Shown piece by piece: positions 18,270 to 29,818 of a stretch of DNA of 64,000 nucleotides; position 1 is the first letter of the stretch; the number at the start of each line of letters is the position of its first letter. Under the pieces are notes generated by a model. That model ran no database searches. It was given only the letters and a program-made list of their open reading frames with translations, and was not told the DNA's origin. This DNA is from Legionella feeleii (GTDB lineage: Bacteria > Pseudomonadota > Gammaproteobacteria > Legionellales > Legionellaceae): the NCBI RefSeq assembly GCF_001467625.1, contig NZ_LNYB01000081.1, positions 206,846 through 270,845 of the forward strand, in the 5' to 3' direction. The translations under genes were made by a program, and so were the position numbers.

Positions 18270-18718
18270 TAATAATTCAGAACCATATCCAAACTTTGAA
18301 CAATAAATGGCGCATTACCTTTAGAAACAGGCAAAATCAATAAAGAAAACTTAATATCCTGGTGTAACTCAGGAATATAAAAAGCAAGATTGACTCGCCA
18401 GCACATTACACCACCACAATAACTCTGTGATATCACTGTAGCAGCCGTTTGCAATTGCGGGTGCAGAATCAGTTTTTGTTGATTGATCAAATTCCGTTTA
18501 TCTGAAAAAAACTCCTTCATGGGCCACCAGGCTGAAGGCATGTAATATTGCTGAACGGATGCAATAGCCTCGGGAGTATCCTCATAACTGGCCGACAATG
18601 TTTTCATAAGTATTTGCTCAGCCCAGGTACAAACCCGTTGTTCACTGTCATCAGCATTCGCAAGAGAGATAAAAAAAGGTAAGACTAATAAGAAAGCAAA
18701 GAGGCGGAATTTATCCAT
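18266..18718 (-). CDS. Secreted IcmL/DotI-like protein
   Basis: 150 residues with a signal peptide (basic start, hydrophobic core, cleavage likely after A-N-A at about 22). The mature part has W-A-E-Q, Y-M-P-S-A-W-W, a K-L-I-L strand and C-W-R-V-N-L, then L-x-L-L-I-L-P-V. This order of a tyrosine-rich segment, an aromatic P-x-x-W motif and late beta strands resembles the IcmL/DotI fold, and Legionella genomes carry stand-alone IcmL-like proteins outside the dot/icm loci. No N-terminal transmembrane anchor like that of IcmL itself is present. Function is unknown; the assignment is moderate. Confidence 0.55.
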   Translation of the reverse strand: MDKFRLFAFLLVLPFFISLANADDSEQRVCTWAEQILMKTLSASYEDTPEAIASVQQYYMPSAWWPMKEFFSDKRNLINQQKLILHPQLQTAATVISQSYCGGVMCWRVNLAFYIPELHQDIKFSLLILPVSKGNAPFIVQSLDMVLNYY

Positions 18719-18798
18719 GTTTTTCCCTTGACGCTCTTTATAATAAACTAAGTATCCCTACAATCTGATATTCGCCTTATAGTATAGCAAAAATAGAA

Positions 18799-18827
18799 TT
18801 GACAAGCAGGGCGTTGCCCCTTACTAC
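18799..18827 (+). promoter_or_regulatory. Candidate promoter of the M13 peptidase gene
   Basis: TTGACA (18799-18804), a 17-base spacer and TACTAC (18822-18827). The gene's ATG lies about 80 bases downstream, preceded by AAAGGAG. Confidence 0.45.
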
Positions 18828-18909
18828 TATGACTACTAAAATGAATAGATGTACTTCCAATTACTGTATTATAGAGATTTTGACAAAACTACTCTAAAGG
18901 AGTTCTTTT

Positions 18910-20940
18910 ATGCGATTAATGCATGGAGTTTTCACCCTGATGTTCTGCTTACCCACTTTCGCTGCAGAACCAGTTGCTACCACAAATGATGGTGCCGAAG
19001 CACTCCATTTAAACTGGCTTGATACGAGTATTTCACCTAATCAAGATTTCTTTACCTATGCAAACGGTACCTGGCAAAAACAAAATCCTATCCCTCCGGA
19101 ATATGCCAGTTGGGGTACTTTTTATATTCTACAAGAGAAAAATCAAAAAACGATTCATCAAATGCTGATCCAGGCAGCAAATGACAAACAGGCAAAACCT
19201 GGCAGTATCGAACAAAAAGTTGGTGATTTTTATTTCAGTGGTATGAATGAGGAGCATATTAATAAACTGGGAGCCACTCCTTTAAAACCCGAGTTTGCGC
19301 GTATTGATTCCATAAAAAATTTGGCTGATTTGCAAACGGTAATTACTCATCTGCAACTGATTGGAGTCGATGCCCTGTTTGGTTTTGGCAGTATGCAAGA
19401 CTTTAAAAATAGTAACGAAATGATTGGCGCTGCCATGCAAGGTGGTTTGGGCTTACCCACTCGCGATTACTATTTAAAAGACGATAAAAAATTTCAGCAA
19501 ATTCGCAGTGCCTATGTGCAGCACATCGCTAAAATGTTTGAATTATTAGGCAATACCCCGGAACAAGCCGCTACAGCAGCCAAGACCATCATGACTATTG
19601 AAACAACCTTGGCTAAAGCATCGATGTCCCAAACGGCACAACGTGATCCTCATGCTATCTATCATATGATGGATACAAAACAACTCGATAAAATTACCCC
19701 CAATTTTTCATGGCCACGGTATTTTAACGCCATTGGTCAACCAGAAATAAAACGAATTAATTTAGCAATGCCTGAATTTTTTACTAAAGTGAATGAACTA
19801 TTACCAAGTGTTTCTCTCGACGATTGGAAAACTTATTTGCGTTGGCATTTAATCGATGCTTTCGCGCCTTACTTATCGCAACCCTTCGTTGAGCAAAATT
19901 TCCGTATGGCCTCTGCTTTAACAGGCACAGAAAAATTACTGCCGCGTTGGCGACGAGTAGTTCATACAGAAAATGAGGCTCTAGGATTCGCTATTGGTAA
20001 GTTATATGTAGAAAAATATTTCTCGCCTGACTCCAAAAAGGAGGTATTGGAAATTTTACATAATATCCGCCAGGCTTTGCATAACGATCTAACCACACTA
20101 AGCTGGATGACTCCTGCGACACGGAAGGCTGCCCTGCAAAAACTAGCCCTGATTGAAGAACGTGTTGGTTACCCGAGTAAATGGTGGGATTACTCTACCT
20201 TGAAGATTGACCGTGGCCCCTATGTTCTCAATGTAAGTCGTGCTAATGAGTTTTTGATCAAGCGCGATCTCAACAAAATTGGCAAGCCGATTGATAGAAG
20301 TGAATGGAATATGACACCACAAACGATCAATGCTTATTACGATCCCTCTATGAATAATATCAATATTCCAGCTGGTATTTTGCAGCCACCTTTCTTTGAT
20401 CCCAAAGCGCCAGCTGCTGTTAATTATGGGGCAATTGGCTTTGTTATTGGTCATGAAATAACCCACGGTTTTGATGATCAAGGTGCTCAATTTGATGGTC
20501 ATGGTAATTTGAAAAATTGGTGGACAGCGGAAGATTTAAAGAAATTCCAAGATGCAACCAATTGTATTAAGAAGCAATTTTCCCAATACACGGTAGATGG
20601 TGATTTGCCAGTGAAAGGTAAACTGGTAATGGGCGAAGCGACTGCTGATCTCGGCGGGCTCACTCTGGCTTATCACGCCTTCCATGCTTCCAAAGCCTAT
20701 AAAAATGCTAAAACCATCAATGGATTTACGCCCGATCAACAATTCTTTTTAGGCACAGCGCATGTTTGGGCTTCTAATGTACGCCCTCAACAACTCCGCA
20801 ATATGGTTACTACCGATCCACATCCGCCTATGATTTACCGCGTCAATGGAACTTTAGCCAATATGCCGCAATTCCAGGCTGCTTTTGCCATTTCAGAACC
20901 AAGCCCAATGATTAACCAGAATCGCTGTGTGATTTGGTAA
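18910..20940 (+). CDS. M13 family zinc metallopeptidase (neprilysin/PepO-like), secreted
   Basis: 676 residues, normal for the family. A signal peptide ends near F-A-A at 19-21. Seen: the zinc motif H-E-I-T-H (515-519), the third ligand in G-E-A-T-A-D-L-G-G (Glu576), N-A-Y-Y-D-P-S-M-N (substrate-binding N-A-Y-Y), the N-terminal D-F-F-T-Y-A-N-G-T-W signature and the C-terminal C-V-I-W. These endopeptidases cut peptides of limited length. The protein is expected in the periplasm or outside the cell. AAAGGAG stands eight bases before the ATG. A strong hairpin (20983-21003) follows the stop. Confidence 0.96.
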   Translation: MRLMHGVFTLMFCLPTFAAEPVATTNDGAEALHLNWLDTSISPNQDFFTYANGTWQKQNPIPPEYASWGTFYILQEKNQKTIHQMLIQAANDKQAKPGSIEQKVGDFYFSGMNEEHINKLGATPLKPEFARIDSIKNLADLQTVITHLQLIGVDALFGFGSMQDFKNSNEMIGAAMQGGLGLPTRDYYLKDDKKFQQIRSAYVQHIAKMFELLGNTPEQAATAAKTIMTIETTLAKASMSQTAQRDPHAIYHMMDTKQLDKITPNFSWPRYFNAIGQPEIKRINLAMPEFFTKVNELLPSVSLDDWKTYLRWHLIDAFAPYLSQPFVEQNFRMASALTGTEKLLPRWRRVVHTENEALGFAIGKLYVEKYFSPDSKKEVLEILHNIRQALHNDLTTLSWMTPATRKAALQKLALIEERVGYPSKWWDYSTLKIDRGPYVLNVSRANEFLIKRDLNKIGKPIDRSEWNMTPQTINAYYDPSMNNINIPAGILQPPFFDPKAPAAVNYGAIGFVIGHEITHGFDDQGAQFDGHGNLKNWWTAEDLKKFQDATNCIKKQFSQYTVDGDLPVKGKLVMGEATADLGGLTLAYHAFHASKAYKNAKTINGFTPDQQFFLGTAHVWASNVRPQQLRNMVTTDPHPPMIYRVNGTLANMPQFQAAFAISEPSPMINQNRCVIW

Positions 20941-20982
20941 TCATCAAAGATAACAAGCCCAAGAAGCTTACCCTTCACAACC

Positions 20983-21003
20983 TCCCGCGACTTGTTCGCG
21001 GGA
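20983..21003. repeat. Hairpin TCCCGCGA/TCGCGGGA after the M13 peptidase gene
   Basis: An eight-base perfect stem with a five-base loop (CTTGT). No T-run follows, so it is more likely an RNA-stabilising or REP-type palindrome than a classical terminator. Confidence 0.6.
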
Positions 21004-21027
21004 ATCTAAAGCCCGCTCCAGGCCAAC

Positions 21028-21092
21028 CCTATAACCTATAACCTATAACCTATAACCTATAACCTATAACCTATAACCTATAACCTATAACC
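21028..21092 (+). repeat. Heptamer tandem repeat, nine copies of CCTATAA
   Basis: Nine exact copies of a 7-base unit (63 bases) plus two bases of a tenth. The perfect identity suggests recent expansion, so copy number may vary between strains. It lies between the M13 peptidase stop and the next genes, about 170 bases before a small frame at 21263, outside any coding region. Confidence 0.95.
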
Positions 21093-21533
21093 CAATTAAT
21101 CATCGTGCCATGATGAACCTTCTTATAAAATAAATGTGAAATTAATTCACAAAAAAATAAATTTTTTACCATCATCTCGTTGCCAACAATATTCTCAACA
21201 TGTATATTAGATATTCATGAAAAATAATTTTTAGATAATTTACTTGATTGAAGAGTAAAGAGATGAACACGACAAATATCCTATTGTTAGCAGCAACCAA
21301 TGCAACTTATACAGTAAGATTTTCTCTTATCTCTATTATTTTACTCACTATTCCTCACCTGATTTATCAAGTGATTCGCCTGTTTTGCTGGCCCGCTAGA
21401 AAGCAGGGGTAGTGGAACAGGCAATTTCCTAGCAGTAGAACTTAGCTTTTCTTGCAAATTTATTAATTCATCAAAATAAACTAGCCGCAAGGTAAAGGGA
21501 CTCACCTGCCTAGATTAAAATCGGGAGAAACTT
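21093..21533. other. AT-rich intergenic region before the effector candidate
   Basis: About 440 bases with strong A/T bias. Apart from the 49-codon frame at 21263-21412 I see no gene; the promoter of the 285-residue protein is expected here. Confidence 0.5.
21263..21412 (+). CDS. Possible 49-residue membrane peptide
   Basis: ATG to TAG, 49 codons, with one hydrophobic stretch (S-L-I-S-I-I-L-L-T-I-P) and a basic end (R-K-Q-G). The GAAGAG upstream is an acceptable ribosome-binding site, though followed by a second AAAGAG too close to the ATG. No family is recognised; it could be chance. Confidence 0.3.
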   Translation: MNTTNILLLAATNATYTVRFSLISIILLTIPHLIYQVIRLFCWPARKQG

Positions 21534-22391
21534 ATGCCTAAATTTTTTCGAAACCCCACAAGAATTGGCATACCATCCTTGTATACTTTGCCACACAGAA
21601 CCTTTTCCACTCGAATTGGCGAATTCAGTTTGGCGACTACGCCAAAGCAAACGGGAAAAATAGTAAAAATACTTTTTTCAGGTAACTCTAATCCTCTTTC
21701 CACCCTTAGCAAAAACCTTATAGAACCCCATAAGAACAGTTTATTTATTGGTACAACACCGACGACCACAAGCTTAACGAGCACTTTCGGAAAGAGTGTA
21801 TACCCAGGCCATAATTTTTCATTTATAACAGATGAAAATGGGGCCATTGCCTGTTCAATGAGTAAACGACCTGACACCAATCGAGTAGTCAGCAAACAAA
21901 AACGCATTCCTGATCCCCGTTTCAAAGATCTACCGCCAGATCTACGAGTCTTTCTTCCACAGTTTACTTCAGTAGAAGAAGATCTGAAGAAATGGTTTGA
22001 AAGAGCAAAATCCTTACCTCATTATCCGCTTTTTTTCCATATTATCCCTCTAGTACCCGGTTTAAGTATTAATGCAAAAACTTACCGTGAAAACGTAGAG
22101 TATCTTTTAGCAGAAAAGGCCAATTATACTTTGCACAGCACTCTGCATCCGCTCTACGACCGATATATCCCGGCAAGTAATTGTAATAGTGCCACAGAAC
22201 AAGCAATCTTTGGCCCGCACACTCGATCTGTGCAAGACATGTTTTGTCAGGAAGCGGTTATGGAAATGGTCTCGAAGTTAGTGGAGGATAAAGAAAAGTA
22301 TTTGCAGACCAGTGACTCTCTAGGGCTAACCCAGGGTATCGAAAAATCGGAAATTACCGAAGAAAACTACCGGGCACTTTTCACAGCGTAA
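21534..22391 (+). CDS. Hypothetical protein, candidate Dot/Icm effector
   Basis: 285 residues with no recognised domain. The first 125 residues are rich in Thr, Ser and Lys and look poorly ordered; the rest is helical, with aromatic and charged residues (D-L-K-K-W-F-E-R-A). The C-terminus has Glu at -9, -10, -13 and -16 with Leu-Phe at -4/-3, the pattern of the E-block Dot/Icm secretion signal. GGGAG lies eight bases before the ATG. It is a single gene in an AT-rich setting after a repeat, common for effectors. Function is unknown. Confidence 0.75.
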   Translation: MPKFFRNPTRIGIPSLYTLPHRTFSTRIGEFSLATTPKQTGKIVKILFSGNSNPLSTLSKNLIEPHKNSLFIGTTPTTTSLTSTFGKSVYPGHNFSFITDENGAIACSMSKRPDTNRVVSKQKRIPDPRFKDLPPDLRVFLPQFTSVEEDLKKWFERAKSLPHYPLFFHIIPLVPGLSINAKTYRENVEYLLAEKANYTLHSTLHPLYDRYIPASNCNSATEQAIFGPHTRSVQDMFCQEAVMEMVSKLVEDKEKYLQTSDSLGLTQGIEKSEITEENYRALFTA

Positions 22392-22431
22392 GTTCTCTCT
22401 TGCTGAATAACAGGGACGTTGATCAGCAAAT

Positions 22432-23787
22432 CTAGAGTTGCTCTAATACCTCCTGCAAATGCTTAACAGCAATCACCTCCATCGACGGCGAATTGCTTTG
22501 CTTGGGCGCATTAGCAAAGGGGACAATAGCCCGTTTAAAGCCATGCTTGGCTGCCTCACGCAAACGCTCCTGACCACTTTGTACCGGTCTTATTTCTCCT
22601 GCTAAACCTACTTCTCCAAAAATAATGGTTTCACGATCAAACACTCTATTCCGAAGGCTGGAAACTACAGCAGCCAATAAGGCTAAATCGCTGCCGGTTT
22701 CCGTGACTTTCACACCGCCAACAACATTGATAAAAACATCTTGATCAAACGTGGCAACCCCCCCATGACGATGGAGTACTGCCAGTAAAATAGCCAGACG
22801 ATTATGCTCAAGACCTGCTGTAACGCGCTTGGCTTGCTGGCCATGAGCCTCATCAACTAAAGCCTGTACCTCAACCAACATTGGCCGTGAACCTTCCCAG
22901 GTTACCATAACGGCACTTCCAGGCGTTGCTTCTGGCTGACGGGACAAAAAAATGGCTGAAGGGTTAGCTACCTCTTTTAAGCCACGATCAGTCATCGCAA
23001 AAACACCTAATTCATTCACCGCACCAAAACGGTTTTTGATAGCCCGAATTACCCGAAAACGACTGTCACTCTGGCCTTCAAAATACAACACGCTGTCAAC
23101 CATATGCTCTAATACTCTGGGACCAGCCAAAGCGCCTTCTTTCGTTACATGTCCCACAATAAACACAGCGGTCTGCGTCATTTTGGCAAAACGTACTAGT
23201 TGTGCTGCTGATTCCCTGACCTGACTTACCCCGCCCGGTGCGGAACTCAACGTTTCGGTAAAAATGGTTTGTACAGAATCAATCACGACAATGCGTGGTT
23301 TTTCCTGCTGGACATGACTGAGGATTATTTCTACTTGTGTTTCTGCTAACAAGCGTAAATTCGCCAGAGGTAATTGCAGACGCTTGGCTCGCATTGCGAC
23401 TTGTTGTAAAGATTCTTCGCCGGTGACATAAAGGACTTTCTGCGTTTGGGATAAATTGGCTAACGTCTGTAGCAATAAGGTAGATTTACCTATACCGGGA
23501 TCACCACCAATTAATACCACTGAGCCGTCCACCAAACCACCACCTAACACCCGATTTAATTCTGACAAACCGCAATCCATACGCACTTCTGCATCAAGCA
23601 CAACCGCCTCAACAGACGTCACCGACGAACGCTGATTCGCATAATGCCCCATCCGAGTATTACGTCCAGCCGCAGTAATGCCTTCTTCACTCACTGAATT
23701 CCAGGCAGAACATTGTGTACACTGGCCAGCCCATTGAGAAAAAACCGCTGCACATTGATTGCAAACAAATCGGGTCTTAGTTTTCAT
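22432..23787 (-). CDS. radA: DNA repair protein RadA
   Basis: A RecA-like ATPase that extends branches during homologous recombination. 451 residues. Seen: an N-terminal C4 zinc finger (Cys9, Cys12, Cys23, Cys26), Walker A G-G-D-P-G-I-G-K-S-T (94-103), Walker B I-V-V-I-D-S-V-Q-T, the RadA-specific K-N-R-F-G motif and a C-terminal Lon-protease-like domain containing G-S-D-L-A-L-L-A-A. It converges with the effector candidate. Confidence 0.97.
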   Translation of the reverse strand: MKTKTRFVCNQCAAVFSQWAGQCTQCSAWNSVSEEGITAAGRNTRMGHYANQRSSVTSVEAVVLDAEVRMDCGLSELNRVLGGGLVDGSVVLIGGDPGIGKSTLLLQTLANLSQTQKVLYVTGEESLQQVAMRAKRLQLPLANLRLLAETQVEIILSHVQQEKPRIVVIDSVQTIFTETLSSAPGGVSQVRESAAQLVRFAKMTQTAVFIVGHVTKEGALAGPRVLEHMVDSVLYFEGQSDSRFRVIRAIKNRFGAVNELGVFAMTDRGLKEVANPSAIFLSRQPEATPGSAVMVTWEGSRPMLVEVQALVDEAHGQQAKRVTAGLEHNRLAILLAVLHRHGGVATFDQDVFINVVGGVKVTETGSDLALLAAVVSSLRNRVFDRETIIFGEVGLAGEIRPVQSGQERLREAAKHGFKRAIVPFANAPKQSNSPSMEVIAVKHLQEVLEQL

Positions 23788-23958
23788 CTGTTAACTTACT
23801 GCCTTGACGCCTATTTTTTAATAGCCAATCCTGCATGAATACCAAAAATCATGCAATTTAAATTTGCTAAGAAAAAAAATATTTTTTGTCAGGATCATGT
23901 TCTTGTTTAAAAAAGGTTCCACCAGTAAAATTATTTTATTTACTCGAAGAAAACTATT

Positions 23959-25014
23959 TTGAATCAATTTACCAAGAAGCCTTTTCATTGGGCAGTTGTT
24001 GGAGCTGGACCAGCCGGAATCGCTGCTGTAGGAAAGTTACTGGATAACAATATTCATCCGCAGCATATTTTATGGCTTGATCCCCATTTCAAGGTAGGTG
24101 ATCTTGGCCAATTATGGCGCCATGTTTCCAGTAACACGACTGTGAAACGCTTTGTTGATTTTTTACAGGCAGTTGATTCATTTAACTATAACCACACACC
24201 CATTGATTTTCAGCTTAATCGCATAGAGCCGGAAAGCACTTGCACTCTGCTCGAGGTTGTTAAACCCTTAGAATGGGTTTCAGAGCACTTAACACAAAAA
24301 GTTGTTGCCCAACAAGCAACTGTGCATAGTATGGCCTTATCCGAGCGCACCTGGTCCTTAAATACGGATACACAAACCTTCCGAGCAAAAAATGTAATTT
24401 TAGCGACTGGGGCAGTTCCTTCAAGCCTGAATTACCCTGGTGTTGATGTCATCCCTTTCGATATAGCCATTGATAAAGACAGATTGGCTGCGACGGTCGA
24501 CACTAACGAAACTTATGCCGTCTTTGGTTCTTCCCACTCAGCAATCATCATCGTGCGCTATCTGGTTGAGTTGGGCGTGAAAAAAATTATTAATTTTTAC
24601 CGCTCTCCTTGTCGTTACGCAATTGATATGGGCGATTGGATCTTATTTGATAATACCGGACTCAAGGGGCAAACCGCGACTTGGGCCAGACAAAATATAG
24701 ACGGCGTTTTACCTCCCAATCTTGTGCGTTACAACACCAGTGACCCTAATATCGCACGTTTTCTCCCTGAGTGTGACAAAGTCATCTACGCAGTTGGGTT
24801 TGAAAAACGCAAAAATATTGTCATTGGTGATTATGAAGATACTCATCATAATCCACATGTGGGAATCATAGGACCAGGATTATTTGGTTTGGGAATCGCC
24901 TACCCGGAAATGAAAGCAGATCCTTATGGTAGTATCGAATCGCAAGTAGGATTGTGGAAATTCATGGTTTACTTGGATAAAGTCCTATCAACCTGGTTCA
25001 AGTACCCTACTTAA
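23959..25014 (+). CDS. FAD/NAD(P)-binding oxidoreductase
   Basis: 351 residues with the N-terminal dinucleotide motif G-A-G-P-A-G-I-A-A-V-G and a second Rossmann segment (V-F-G-S-S-H-S-A, near 190). I-L-A-T-G-A-V-P-S precedes it, and a late K-V-I-Y-A-V-G-F closes the FAD domain. The layout resembles flavin monooxygenase or thioredoxin-reductase-like enzymes, but no redox-active C-x-x-C is present. The start is a TTG with GAAGAAAA upstream; no ATG is available near the family's usual N-terminus. Substrate unknown. Confidence 0.8.
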   Translation: MNQFTKKPFHWAVVGAGPAGIAAVGKLLDNNIHPQHILWLDPHFKVGDLGQLWRHVSSNTTVKRFVDFLQAVDSFNYNHTPIDFQLNRIEPESTCTLLEVVKPLEWVSEHLTQKVVAQQATVHSMALSERTWSLNTDTQTFRAKNVILATGAVPSSLNYPGVDVIPFDIAIDKDRLAATVDTNETYAVFGSSHSAIIIVRYLVELGVKKIINFYRSPCRYAIDMGDWILFDNTGLKGQTATWARQNIDGVLPPNLVRYNTSDPNIARFLPECDKVIYAVGFEKRKNIVIGDYEDTHHNPHVGIIGPGLFGLGIAYPEMKADPYGSIESQVGLWKFMVYLDKVLSTWFKYPT

Positions 25015-25139
25015 GCAATTCATGCCTTCTATTTTGGGTATTGATTTTGTCGTCTCCCGGACCTTTTTCACACAAAAGCTGTTGAAACTTCATGATCAGG
25101 CAGTATACTGCCATCATTTGCCAAACCAGGCTGGCAGCG

Positions 25140-25361
25140 ATGACAAAACCTATTCATTTTGAAAAAACCATGATTGAACTCGAAGAAATCGTCATGCAAT
25201 TAGAAAAAGGGGAATTATCACTTGAAGATTCTCTAAAGCAATTCGAAAAAGGAATCACACTTGCACGCCGATGCCAGGACGTTTTAAGCCAGGCTGAGCA
25301 AAAAATTGAGACGCTCACTCTGTCTAACATCAAAGATAGCGAACAGTTCGATGGCCAATAA
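25140..25361 (+). CDS. xseB: Exodeoxyribonuclease VII small subunit
   Basis: 73 residues, helical, with the family pattern F-E[30 protein letters not shown]. XseB joins XseA to degrade single-stranded DNA. The ATG at 25140 matches the usual N-terminus; the frame is open to 25092. Its end overlaps ispA by 11 bases, an arrangement common in gammaproteobacteria, where dxs often follows. dxs is not present here. Confidence 0.95.
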   Translation: MTKPIHFEKTMIELEEIVMQLEKGELSLEDSLKQFEKGITLARRCQDVLSQAEQKIETLTLSNIKDSEQFDGQ

Positions 25362-26238
25362 AAACATCAACACTTATTTAACTAATCATGAATCGGTTCT
25401 TCGCCAATTAGTTTTGTCAGCCGAAATTCCTGCTGAACAAATCAAAAATGCTATGCTCTATGCCCTTTTTCCAGGCGGTAAACGTTTACGACCGACCTTG
25501 GTCTATTTATGCGGTGAAATAATGGCCATTGCACCAGCCGTTCTGGACATTATTGCCGCAGCAGTTGAACTGACTCATTGTTATTCCCTGGTCCATGATG
25601 ATCTGCCTGCTATGGATGATGATGATATGAGACGAGGTAAACCCAGCTGCCATAAAGCATTCGATGAAGCAACAGCAATTTTAGTTGGGGATGGCATGCA
25701 GGCGCTGGCCATTGACATACTTCTTACTTACTTGCCAAAACATTTATCCCTCGCACAATCAATTGAAATAACGCGAGAATTGGTAAATGCCAGCGGCCCA
25801 GCTGGCATGGTAAGCGGCCAAAGCCTTGATCTCTCCGAATTATGCAAACCTGCCGTTAATGAATCACAATTACGGCAAATTCATTCGCTGAAAACTGGAA
25901 AATTGATTCTAGCCTGTTTCAATATGGTATTGGCGGCCTCAGACCCTTCTGCGAGCACCGCAAATGCTTTACGCAGTTATGCAACCCATCTGGGTTTAGT
26001 CTTTCAAATGCAAGACGATTATCTTGATTACTATGCTAAAGGCGATTTACTTGGTAAAGGTCGGGCTTCAGACGCCGCCAACCAAAAACTTACTTTTACC
26101 AGCCTTTACAGTCAAACAGAACTTTTTGATCTGATTGCCCATCATTTCAAACTGGCAAAAGATGCGCTGACTCCCATAGGCATACTAGGAAACGATTTAC
26201 TCCTCTTCACAGATTCCCTCCATCTGCGTAGTCAATAA
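25351..26238 (+). CDS. ispA: Farnesyl diphosphate synthase / geranyltranstransferase
   Basis: Condenses isopentenyl diphosphate with allylic diphosphates to give the C15 precursor of undecaprenyl and quinone tails. 295 residues from the ATG at 25351. Seen: the first Asp-rich motif [10 protein letters not shown] (83-92), R-R-G-K-P, the Q-D-D-Y-L-D second motif (222-226) and G-K-x-x-x-x-D. The start overlaps the xseB stop, so translation is coupled. Confidence 0.96.
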   Translation: MANKNINTYLTNHESVLRQLVLSAEIPAEQIKNAMLYALFPGGKRLRPTLVYLCGEIMAIAPAVLDIIAAAVELTHCYSLVHDDLPAMDDDDMRRGKPSCHKAFDEATAILVGDGMQALAIDILLTYLPKHLSLAQSIEITRELVNASGPAGMVSGQSLDLSELCKPAVNESQLRQIHSLKTGKLILACFNMVLAASDPSASTANALRSYATHLGLVFQMQDDYLDYYAKGDLLGKGRASDAANQKLTFTSLYSQTELFDLIAHHFKLAKDALTPIGILGNDLLLFTDSLHLRSQ

Positions 26239-26316
26239 TACAGGAGCTACGCCGCTTCTCTTCGTTAAAATCAAATTTTGCCTCGGCCTCACAGTTTTAC
26301 CTGCCTCCTGTAGTCA
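26238..26316. repeat. Second copy of the dispersed intergenic repeat
   Basis: Bounded by an inverted repeat (TACAGGAG near 26238 and CTCCTGTA near 26305). Read on the minus strand, its middle matches 4371-4411 at 32 of 41 positions, including a shared GCAAAATT and TTTTAA core. It sits between ispA and the MscS gene. Confidence 0.45.
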
Positions 26317-26444
26317 ATTTCAGTCGTGCAATCTGACACTACCCTTTCCAGCTTTGTTAACCAATCTACTTGCCAAGACTGAGTTATGGTATTCTATCCT
26401 TTGCGAGTGCTTATCATGGCTACTTACGAGTGATGGAGAAAGAA

Positions 26445-27221
26445 ATGAACCTGTTCGACCCCGAAAAATTGCTAAATATTGGTTATGCCATCAGTTTGTT
26501 TTTAGTAGGCTATATAGTCGCCAAGCGACTGGGCATTATTGCCGAACGCGCTCTTGCTAATCGCTTTTCCCGCCACCATACCATGCTCATTAATCGCTCG
26601 GTCTTTTATTTGGTTTTTACTATTTTTTTCGTCGCTAGCCTTCAGCACCTTGGTTTTCATTTAAGTGTCTTGTTAGGGGCTGCCGGCGTTTTTACTGTTG
26701 CAATTAGTTTTGCCTCACAGACCGCTGCATCCAACTTAGTGAGTGGTATTTTTTTACTTTTTGAACGTCCTTTTAAAGTAGGTGATACCGTTGAGGTTAA
26801 AGGAATCAATGGTATTGTCGACTCCATTGATTTGTTATCCACCAAGCTGAAAACACCAGACAATAAATTGGTACGGATACCCAATGAAGCCATGATCAAA
26901 TCTGAAATTACCAATTTAAGTTACTTCTCAACACGCCGTATTGATTTAATTATCAGTGTTGCTTACGACTGCGACATTACTCAGGTAAAAGCAATGCTAC
27001 TTACTATTGCAGATCACTGCGACCTGGTTTTAAAAGATCCCGCACCTTACGTTACCATTGATAATTTCGCTAACGCTGCAGTCGAGCTTAAATTCATGGT
27101 TTGGGTTAATACTGTGGATGTGTCCGCCACCAGAAATACCTTGCAGGAAACGATAAAGCATCAATTTGATCGTGAAGGGATAGAAACGCCGCTACCTCAA
27201 GTGACTGTGCATCGCGTATAA
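26445..27221 (+). CDS. Small MscS-type mechanosensitive channel
   Basis: 258 residues from the ATG at 26445, with GGAG eight bases upstream; longer starts lack a ribosome-binding site. Three hydrophobic segments fill residues 10-110, the third being the pore helix with small residues (L-L-G-A-A-G-V-F-T-V-A-I-S-F-A). Then come the beta domain with F-E-R-P-F-K-V-G-D-T-V-E-V (family signature), R-I-P-N-E-A-M-I and a C-terminal alpha/beta domain. MscS channels release solutes on hypo-osmotic shock. Confidence 0.93.
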   Translation: MNLFDPEKLLNIGYAISLFLVGYIVAKRLGIIAERALANRFSRHHTMLINRSVFYLVFTIFFVASLQHLGFHLSVLLGAAGVFTVAISFASQTAASNLVSGIFLLFERPFKVGDTVEVKGINGIVDSIDLLSTKLKTPDNKLVRIPNEAMIKSEITNLSYFSTRRIDLIISVAYDCDITQVKAMLLTIADHCDLVLKDPAPYVTIDNFANAAVELKFMVWVNTVDVSATRNTLQETIKHQFDREGIETPLPQVTVHRV

Positions 27222-27222
27222 G

Positions 27223-27387
27223 ATGGAGCCTATTACGCAAGGCGCACTGGGAGCCTCTTGTGCCGAACATAAAAGGGAGAAGCTTAGCGCCTGGCTAGCA
27301 GGTGCTTTAGCAGACATGGTAGCCGCTCTTGATAGGCTTATTTATTCCCCTCAGAATCGCATTAAACTATATTTACCTGGAAACTAA
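27223..27387 (+). pseudogene. Remnant of a membrane-bound metal-dependent hydrolase (YdjM/DUF457-like N-terminus)
   Basis: 54 codons, ATG to TAA, one base after the MscS stop and three before the cinA-like start. The first 45 residues follow the start of YdjM/DUF457 hydrolases: M-E-P-I-T-Q-G-A-L-G-A, then a hydrophobic W-L-A-G-A-L segment and L-D-R-L-I-Y-S-P. Full proteins run to about 170-330 residues, so only the first portion survives. The usual P-D-L-D metal-binding motif reads A-A-L-D, which fits decay. It may still be translated, but activity is unlikely. Confidence 0.6.
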
Positions 27388-27390
27388 ACA

Positions 27391-29475
<2,085 letters not shown>

Positions 29476-29494
29476 TTACATCAACTCACAGGCT

Positions 29495-29519
29495 AAAAAA
29501 AAGCCCCGAATACCGGGGC
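29495..29519 (-). terminator. Terminator between rpmA and obgE
   Basis: On the minus strand, a GCCCCG/CGGGGC stem with a five-base loop, followed by eight T. Read-through or an internal promoter would be needed for obgE. Confidence 0.85.
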
Positions 29520-29542
29520 CCAGAATGTGGAAAGTACGAAAA

Positions 29543-29806
29543 TTAATTTTCAACAGCAGCGATCGTAACGAATTTACGATTTTTGGCGCCTTTGACAACA
29601 AAACAAACTTTACCAGCAACCAATGCATACAAGGTGTGATCACGACCAACACCAACGCCTTCACCCGGGTGGAAACGGGTACCGCGCTGACGCACAAGGA
29701 TTTCACCAGCGTTAACGATTTGACCGCCATAACGCTTTACACCAAGGTACTTAGGATTCGAGTCGCGGCCGTTACGTGTACTACCGCCTGCTTTCTTATG
29801 AGCCAT
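29543..29806 (-). CDS. rpmA: Ribosomal protein L27
   Basis: 87 residues with [15 protein letters not shown], whose tail reaches the peptidyl-transferase centre. No removable N-terminal extension of the firmicute type is present. It follows rplU by 12 bases. Confidence 0.98.
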   Translation of the reverse strand: MAHKKAGGSTRNGRDSNPKYLGVKRYGGQIVNAGEILVRQRGTRFHPGEGVGVGRDHTLYALVAGKVCFVVKGAKNRKFVTIAAVEN

Positions 29807-29818
29807 TTCTTTCCCCTC

